Shown: positions 31,301-40,300 of the stretch, in pieces
Layout of the letters: each line of letters begins with the position of its first letter
How positions within the stretch are numbered: the first letter of the stretch is position 1
From: Nematostella vectensis
Taxonomy: Eukaryota; Cnidaria; Anthozoa; Actiniaria; Edwardsiidae
Assembly: GCF_932526225.1 (NCBI RefSeq)
Contig: NC_064044.1
Location: forward strand, 12,042,084-12,106,083
Direction: 5' to 3'
Length of the DNA: 64,000 nt
The notes under the pieces: model-generated
The model's database searches: none
Told to the model about the DNA's origin: nothing
The model's input: only the letters and a program-made list of their open reading frames with translations
Position numbers and translations under genes: made by a program

Positions 31301-34300
31301 ATAGGGTGATTTAGATCAACGACGCCGGCAAGAGGACGCCGCCTTGCGCACGTTCGATTGCGCGGGCACGCTAATTTTTGCCGGCGTCCCGTCCTGAAGA
31401 GGACGTGAAAAAGCATGAAATGCCGTCCTGAACAGGACGCGACACCGGCAAGAAAAGCGTGCGCGCGCAAACGAACGTGCGCGAGGCGGCGTCTTCTTGC
31501 CGGCGTCGTGGATCTAAATAACCCTAATATACGCAGTAGGCGCGAAACCTTCGTGGGACCAGGTTTCCTTCTAGGTCGGGTGAGCGCTCGGATATAGTCC
31601 GGAGATAGTCCGGAGAAACCCCGCCATTGTCGCGCCTAACGTTTGGACTTTCTGCTAAATGAAAGACGGCCAGCAGTCTATCGTGTTCCCAGATTCGTAA
31701 TCATCGTCATAATCATCATTACCATCATTATCACCATCATTGCCTTCATATATCATCATATTTCCAATCATTATCATGAACAATCATTACTGTTCGCAGC
31801 ACGATTATTATGATGATCATCATCATCTTTACCATCATCATCAATGGCACTTAGGCTCACCTGACATTATTCTACATCCTCAGTTTTGATTACTGAATCT
31901 CCTTTCCTTGATTTTTTAGGAGGATTCCGAAAAATCGGATGCATCAACGACGTCAAAGTACGTGTATTTCCCGCTGGAGCTAATAGATGTAGTGCCCTTG
32001 AATTTTTTACTGAATTTAACTCTTGCAGCTAAACTAAAGTGCCTCTTTCTTACCTTTTAGCGAGAAAATGCTCAATAAACTCCTCTGTGAAGTTCTCGAT
32101 GAACGAACAGTAGGGTGAGGATATATAATATTAGAAAGATGAGTTAGACTGATAGTCAGGCAAACAGACGGATGGACAGACAGACGAATGGACGGACAGT
32201 TGGGCTGAAAGACGGCAGAAAGACGGACGGATAGACAGTTCAGACAGATAGACGGACAGACAGTTGGCAGAGAGTTAGACGGACGGACAGATAGCCTTGT
32301 TATCCACACCTTTGTTCTTGTGTTCAAATCTAAAGGTAACCACCTGAAAATAGCATCTTATGCTTTCTTTACCATTCGGTAATTGCAACAGCTCCCCCAA
32401 ATCATGGAAGTGGATGCTTTCTCTCACTTGGTATTTTGCTAGGATGACAGCGTCGGTATTTGCTGGCCCGGTAGGGTTGGCGCGACAGTGCTGAATAACG
32501 TATGCGCATGCGCGTGTTCTGGCGAAAACAAGCACAATCGTAGTGTTGAATCGTTCGAGTAACGGTGCGAAAGGCTGACTTCAGTTGCTGTTTTGACTAA
32601 CTGTACAGCATTAAACCCATACTGTACAAAAGATGACAGATTTGTGTGATAATAAGGGGGTCATAAAGAAAATTATAGCCTTTTGTTTGGTCTAGTTTTC
32701 TTAGCATTTGCCAAAATGTGACAGTTCGCCGGTAAAAAGCCGCCATTTTAAAACAATCCGGCTTGTTTAACCGCGCGGTACTGGAACTAGTCTTGCGTTT
32801 TTCAGCACTGTCGAGTGGCGCTAGTTGTACACCTTGTTTGGAGGTGCAACCTGGCTTTCCACAGGGTGCCCGTGTATATTCCCTATCGCTTTGTCTTTGT
32901 AGAAAAATTCAAGAAGACATGAATCCTGTCACGCTTAGATTCAAGAACTATGACGTCGAGTACCAGGTACGAGCTGAACCAATTTTCTAAATACAAATTC
33001 TCCTTACCGATATCTTCAAAGTCTCATTCAGCTGGGTGATGAGAATTTAAACCCTAGGGTCTGAACCCAGGGTTTGTGGATAAAAATAATCAATGATCCT
33101 AAATTAATTAGGGTAAAATATATTTGAAGGTAGAAATGGAATATATTAACTCCTGACTCGAGTTTTTGTAATAAAATCGTTTGCAACGAAGTTCCAATGA
33201 ATTCCTTTATTTGCAACCATATTTTAGTATGCGCTTGAGTAGCATTGAATGCGTTTTAGTTCCGTGCTATAGTACGCGCTCGAGAAGCATTGATCGTCTT
33301 TCTGTTACTTGTTTTATTATGCGTCTAAGAAGCATTGATCACGTTTCTGTTACATGTTTTATTAAGCGTCTAAGAAGCATTGATCACGTGTCTGTTACAT
33401 GTTTTATTATGCGTTTAAGAGGCATTGATCGCGTTTCTGTTACATGTTTTATTATGCGTCTAAGAAGCATTGATCACGTTTCTGTTACATGTTTTATTAA
33501 GCGTCTAAGAAGCATTGATCACGTGTCTGTTACATGTTTTATTATGCGTTTAAGAGGCATTGATCGCGTTTCTGTTACATGTTTTATTATGCGTCTAAGA
33601 AACATTGATCGCGTTTCTGTTACGTGTTTCAGTACGCGCTTGAAAAGCAAGACATGTGCTCCGAAGCTCTTTCCTGTCTATGCATCATCATGTTGTGCTG
33701 TTATTTCGTAGAGCTCGCCATTCTGCCGACGTAAGTATCGCTTTTACTTGATTGAACGGTTTTTCGCTTATCTCATTTCCGAAATCCTGACGAGGGAATG
33801 CCGACGGAAGGGCGAGTGGTTGCTTGCCCTACAAACTTGGCTTGTCTGGTTTTACCAGACGAGCTGTTATCAGAAGCCTGGGTGCAACTTGCCTCTTGCA
33901 TATCTGGAACCGAATGCGTTGTTACTACGAGTTTTATATTCTGCGAACTTTTGTAAATAATTTCATCTAAAACGCTTTGTGGCTTCCGTCATCTAAACTA
34001 ACGGAAGTACATTTAGTGCTTTTATTGACCATTGTCTTGCGGAGGGTGGCGTGATTGAAAACCGTTTCAATGTTGGCCAATGAAAATACCTCGAGCATTT
34101 TTCATGGCGGAAGCCAGAAGGCGATTCGGCTTTTGGAAATTAGAGTTTGCGGGTTATTGAAAACCGCAGTAGTACATAAGGTGGAGTTTGTTCAAAAGTC
34201 ATGGATTATTCTCAAGATGTTCTTTTTCTTCACCTCAGAAGTATTAACATATAAGTCACTCTTAGCTAAAAAAATGCTCTGACACATAACTTCACATATG

Positions 34301-37300
34301 GTTTTTCATTGGAAATAAGGCCTAGTTTATCATTAACGCACCAATATATTTTTATATTAACTCCATGCTATATGCATGTGATGATATTTAAGAGTGAAAT
34401 CTACCATTACTTATAGTATAAGTGTTATTCGCCTGGGTGAGGAAATATTGATGATAAACAATGGCATTCTATTTCAGGTCGTTACGAAGTCATCTGGTAT
34501 TTGGTATCGGGTTTTTATTGATGTTTGTCCCTACGGTCCTCACATTTGCCGTCAAATTTCCTCAGGTAACATACCCTTTATATAGTAACAGATGGTTGCA
34601 ACACTCATGAATAACATGGAAATAAACCCTGTAGACAGAAAACCCCATGGATGACAAAATACCATACATGGCGAAATGTCGTAAATGGCAAAATACCGTA
34701 GAAGGCTAAATACCGTAGATAGCGTTATGCCGTAGATGGCAAAATCCCGTACATGGCGAAATGCCGTAAGTGTCGAGACCCCGTAGTTGGAAAATGCCAC
34801 GACTGACACATACCCATCTTATTATATATGGATGTATTGGTTTTATCTTATTTTGGTAGAGGAATCTTATATGTGAGAGTACAAAATAGTCTAAGTGCAT
34901 ATAATAGTAAAGTGTATCACGATGATAAACATTCTCACGTGCATTTGTTGTCTAATAATTGTTTGATTTTTTTTCTAAGACATGTGGGCCTGTGCTTTCC
35001 GTCTCGTACTTACTGGAAGGAAGCAAGCCAGCACGCACTCTCGTCGCTGCCCTATGCGTCATTGTACTCGCTGGAGCTGAGCTTATAGACTTTGTAAGTA
35101 CAGTGGAACCCCGTTAATAAGGATATCTTTGAAACCCATAGACTTTCCCCATACAGTGAGACCTCCTCAATAAAGACATCTTCGAAACCCAAAGACTATT
35201 CTCCTACAATTAAACAACACTGTTAATAATGGCACCTTCTTCCAAGCGGGCGTACTTAGAGCGAAGAAGCTCCAATAAATTCCTTTATTTCCTCCCTTGC
35301 TACAACCATCCATTTGACTGACTTCTATCTTGGAACACCAGTCTCATATCATTGGTCTCACGCTGTGTCATTGTTAAGTTTTGTCATGGCGCTAGTTGTT
35401 AGCCTTATATTATGTACCACCTTCACCCGATTCCCTGTTTCTCCTACCGCGCAGGTACTTAACTATAATTATTTGCTTTTGGTGTATTTTAAGTCTTTGG
35501 CTTAAGGATTTGTTTTGTATTTAGTTGTTTCTAGCATTTCTTGACGTTATTTTCATATATATATCACTTACTTTGTAAAGCTATTTTGAGTTTATCACCC
35601 TTTACTTTACTTCCATTATGTTTACTAAGTTATTCTCTGTGTTACTTTACAGTTGGATTGCTCTTCAAGAGATGTCTCAAGTGATATGATTCGCACATGG
35701 ATTAATCAATCTAAATCACTGGATCCCACTAGCGAGTATTGTGAATACCCACAGGTAAATATGATGCAATATTAAACGGCTATTTTAATTTAATGAATCC
35801 TTGCTTTCACATTTATAGATGATAGTTATACTTGTGCTGATGACACAATAAATCTGCTGAAGATAAGCTTTTCTTGCACCATCTCAAGTAACAGCCTTAA
35901 CACACTAGCACACACATTGAATAAGGATATCGTTCCTGTGGTAGAATTTCCAGGCACAGTACTTAAAGACTAAAACACATATTACCACTGTGGATGCTAG
36001 CCCTGTTGTACCATTCTGAGTGACTAACAGACTCGTCTGACTACATCCCGATTCTCGTTCCTAGTACTTCTCGTACAACGGTATCCTGATTCTGGTTGGG
36101 ATCTCGGTCCTTGTCCAGCTAAGTCACGCGCTCAAGGTCATGCTGATGATTGGTGTACTCATAGCCTACTGGATCATCAACCTCGTTAGACAGGACAAGC
36201 TCTTCGTAAACTACGACAAATATGTTTATTTTAACAGCGGGTAAGTAGGCTACAACCTCGCTAGACAGGACAAGCTCTTCGTAAACTACGACAAATATGT
36301 TTATTTTAACAGCGGGTAAGTACGCTACAACCTCGCTTGACAGGACAAGCTCTTCGTAAACTACGACAAATATGTTTATTTTAACAGCGGTAAGTACGCT
36401 ACAAACTCGCTAGACAGGACAAGCGAATCCAGTATCTATGCAGAAGTGACTGGTTATGGGTATTATCTAGTTGCTGTATTCGGTTGTTCGGTACCTTTTC
36501 GATGTTGAATAAGTGCTATTTCGTGAAGGACGTGTTCGGTGCTATTCCATGAAGTAGTGTTCAGCACTATTTAAAGAATGACTGGGAACAATTAATAGGA
36601 CACAGTAGTGTACGGTGCTTTTCCGATAATGACTCGGTACTATTCGGTACCATTCCGAGAATGACTCGGTACTATTCAGTGCCATTCCGAGAATCATTCG
36701 GTACTGTTCGGTACTATTTCGAGACAACTCGGTTCTATTCCGAGAATGACTCGGTAGTATTCGGTAATGATGATGGAGTTTAATAAGGAATGCTTTTATT
36801 TGCTCCAGGTCGACGTTTGTTCCAAAGATGTACTTTTCATCGGTTGTACTTGCTTTGACCTTCATCATCCTTGCCCTCCACGGGCGACAGGTAAAAGTGT
36901 TCTAAGATTAACGTCATGTTATACGAGGCAATTTTTCATGCAACTTGAAATGCAACAATGATGAATAAAAAAATGCAGGCTCCATAGAGAAGATACACGC
37001 TCTTGCAACTTGAAATGCGCCCACATTATAATATTTTTTTAATTGTATTGCAGGTTGCATTGTGAGCTGCAATACAAAAACAAAATACCCAAAAAAGTAC
37101 CCAAAATTTAGTGGATTTTTGGGAAACAGCCCTGAAACGGTCATTAAAAATCCTGACATTTTGAAAGTCTGAAATCGTGTTCTGTTTACGTTAAGCAGTG
37201 GAAATCAAGGCGGGGCTACCTTACAAGGTTAAACGGGATGTTTGAGATGTTTTTTGTGAGTGCTTACATTTTAGGTCTAACTGCTTTTTTATTCTCTCAG

Positions 37301-40300
37301 GTTGAGCGTACTGCAAGACTGCTCTTCTTGTGGAAGATGGAGGCGGATGAAAAGAAAAAGGAGGTTGAAGAGTTAAGACGAATAAACCAGAAATTGTTAT
37401 ACAATATTCTACCTGGTCATGTGGCAGACCACTTTCTGCAACACCAGAATAAGGATGAGACGGTGCGTGACCACCACTTTCCTTGGTGTTTTCCTTATCC
37501 TGCCTTGGTGTGGGGAATTTCTTGCCCTGCCTTATCCTACCTTACATTCACATTACCGTATCTTACCTCTCATTTGTCATCTCAACCCCCCCCCCTTCCT
37601 TGGCTTATCCTACCTTGCCTTTCTTACCTCACCTCATCTCACTTAACCTCACCTCACCACATCTCGCCTTATTTTACCTCACCTTACTTGTACTCACCAC
37701 ACTTCATCCCACCTGACATCACCACATCTCACCTCACCTCACCGCATCTCACCTCACCGCATCTCACCTCACCACACCTCACCTCACCACATCTCACCTC
37801 ACCTCACAGCATCTCACCTCACCGCATCTCACCTCATCTCACCACGCCTCACCTCACCTCCCCACACCTCACCACATCTCACCTCACCACACCTCACCTT
37901 CACCACATCTCACCACAGCACGCCTCACCTTACCTCACCACATCTCACCACACCTCACCTCACCACATTTCACTTCACCTCACCACACCTTACCACATCT
38001 CACCTCACCACACCTCAACTTACCTCACCGCATCTCACCTCACCTCACCACATCTCACTTAACCTCCTCACACCTCACCACATCTCACCACACCTCACCT
38101 TACCTCACCACACCTCACCTCACCGCATCTCACCTCACCTCCGCACACCTCACCTCACCTCCACACACCTTACCTAACCACATCTCACCTCACCTCACCA
38201 CACCTTCTTACCTCACCACATCTCACCTTACTTCACTCAGTTTACCTTACCTTACCTTATACAATCATTCGTTGAAGCAGGTCAGTCCTGCCCAGCACCT
38301 TTCATTGCTTTGTTTGTCTTTTCTGCAGGATTTATACAGTCACTCGTACAAGCGGGTCAGCGTCATGTTCGCCTCGATCCCGAATTTCTCTGAGTTTTAC
38401 TCAGAAGACAACATAAATAATGGAGGTGTAGAATGTATACGTCTTCTCAATGAAGTCATCACCGACTTTGACGAGGTTAGGACTTAATGATATAATCAGG
38501 GCATCTGGTAAAGTGCGGCCGTGCGGTTCCGCACTATTGACCAAAAAACGCACTTTTCCGCACTTTCACACTTTTTCTGCACTATGCCGCCACTATCTCG
38601 GAAAAAACTCTCACGGAAAATAATAGTGTGTGAAAAACTTGCTAAAAACATGGCCAACTTGAAGGTCAGCATGTAAATACCTGGTTCAAATCTCAAACAA
38701 TTAACATCAAAACATCGTAAATTGCAAGCGAATTGAAGCCTATCATAGCATAGTTTGCATAATCAAAGAACAAATACCAGACGTTCCTCGCAGATGGAGC
38801 TGGCCTGACAACCAACAGCCACAGAATAACAAGGCTCCTATACCATTGAATATAATTTTCCAATAGCTGATCTTGTAAGAACATCACGAAATCATATTTC
38901 GCCCCAAAAAGCTGAACTCGAGGAATTTTTTTTTTACTTACCGCACTATCGCTAATTTTTTAATTAAAAAAAATACCGCACTATTTTCCGATTTTGACCG
39001 CACTTTACCAGATGCCCTGCATAATGGAGCTCAACAATCTGCTGTTGTCCTGCCCATGGATAGCCTTGCCTGTACCCACCCCTGGATAGTCTTCCCTGTG
39101 TCCACCCCTAGATAGTCCATCCTGTACCCCTCCCTAGATAGTCCATCCTGTACCCCTCCCTAGATAGTCCATCCTGTACCCCTCCCTAGATAGTCCATCC
39201 TGTACCCACCCCTAGATAGTCCATCCTGTACCCCTCCCTAGATAGTCCATCCTGTACCCCTCCCTAGATAGACCATCCTGTACCCCTCCCTAGATAGTCC
39301 ATCCTGTACCCCTCCCTAGATAGTCCATCCTGTACCCCTCCCTAGATAGTCCATCCTGTACCCCTCCCTAGATAGTCCATCCTGTACCCCTCCCTAGATA
39401 GTCCATCCTGTACCCCTCCCTAGATAGTCCATCCTGTACCCCTCCCTAGATAGTCCATCCTGTACCCCTCCCTAGATAGTCCATCCTGTACCCCTCCCTA
39501 GATAGTCCATCCTGTACCCCTCCCTACATAGTCCATCCTGTACCCCTCCCTAGATAGTCCATCCTGTACCCCTGCCTAGATAGTCCATCCTGTACCCCTC
39601 CCTAGATAGTCCATCCTGTACCCCTCCCTAGATAGTCCATCCTGTACCCATCCCTAGATAGTCCATCCTGTACCCCTCCCTAGATAGTCCATCCTGTTCC
39701 CCTCCCTAGATAGTCCATCCTGTACCCCTCCCTAGATAGTCCATCCTGTACCCCTCCCTAGATAGTCCATCCTGTACCCCTCCCTAGATAGTCCATCCTG
39801 TAATCCCCCCCTAGATAGTCCATCCTGTACCCATCCCTAGATAGTCCATCCTGTACCCCTCCCTAGATAGTCCATCCTGTACCCCTCCCTAGATAGTCCA
39901 TCCTGTACCCCTCCCTAGATAGTCCATCCTGTACCCCTCCCTAGATAGTCCATCCTGTACCCCTCCCTAGATAGTCCATCCTGTACCCCTCCCTACATAG
40001 TCCATCCTGTACCCCTGCCTAGATAGTCCATCCTGTACCCATCCCTAGATAGTCCATCCTGTACCCCTCCCTAGATAGTCCATCCTGTACCCCTCCCTAG
40101 ATAGTCCATCCTGTTCCCCTCCCTAGATAGTCCATCCTGTACCCCTCCCTAGATAGTCCATCCTGTACCCATCCCTAGATAGTCCATCCTGTACCCCTCC
40201 CTAGATAGTCCATCCTGTACCCCTTCCTAGATAGTCCATCCTGTACCCCTCCCTAGATAGTCCATCCTGTACACAACCCCTGGTGTTCACATCTCTTTAT

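Noticed and set aside
33181-33711. 176-codon open frame
   Set aside because: Made of a 45-bp repeat and out of phase with exon 12, which it overlaps.
35314-35505. Possible extra cyclase exon with a membrane-like stretch
   Set aside because: Exon 14 joins exon 15 directly in phase 0, as in vertebrate ADCY3; the nearest acceptor is out of phase, and six segments are already complete.
37238-38062. 274-codon frame that includes exon 18
   Set aside because: Only 37301-37462 is exon; the rest is translation of the CTCAC repeat in the intron.
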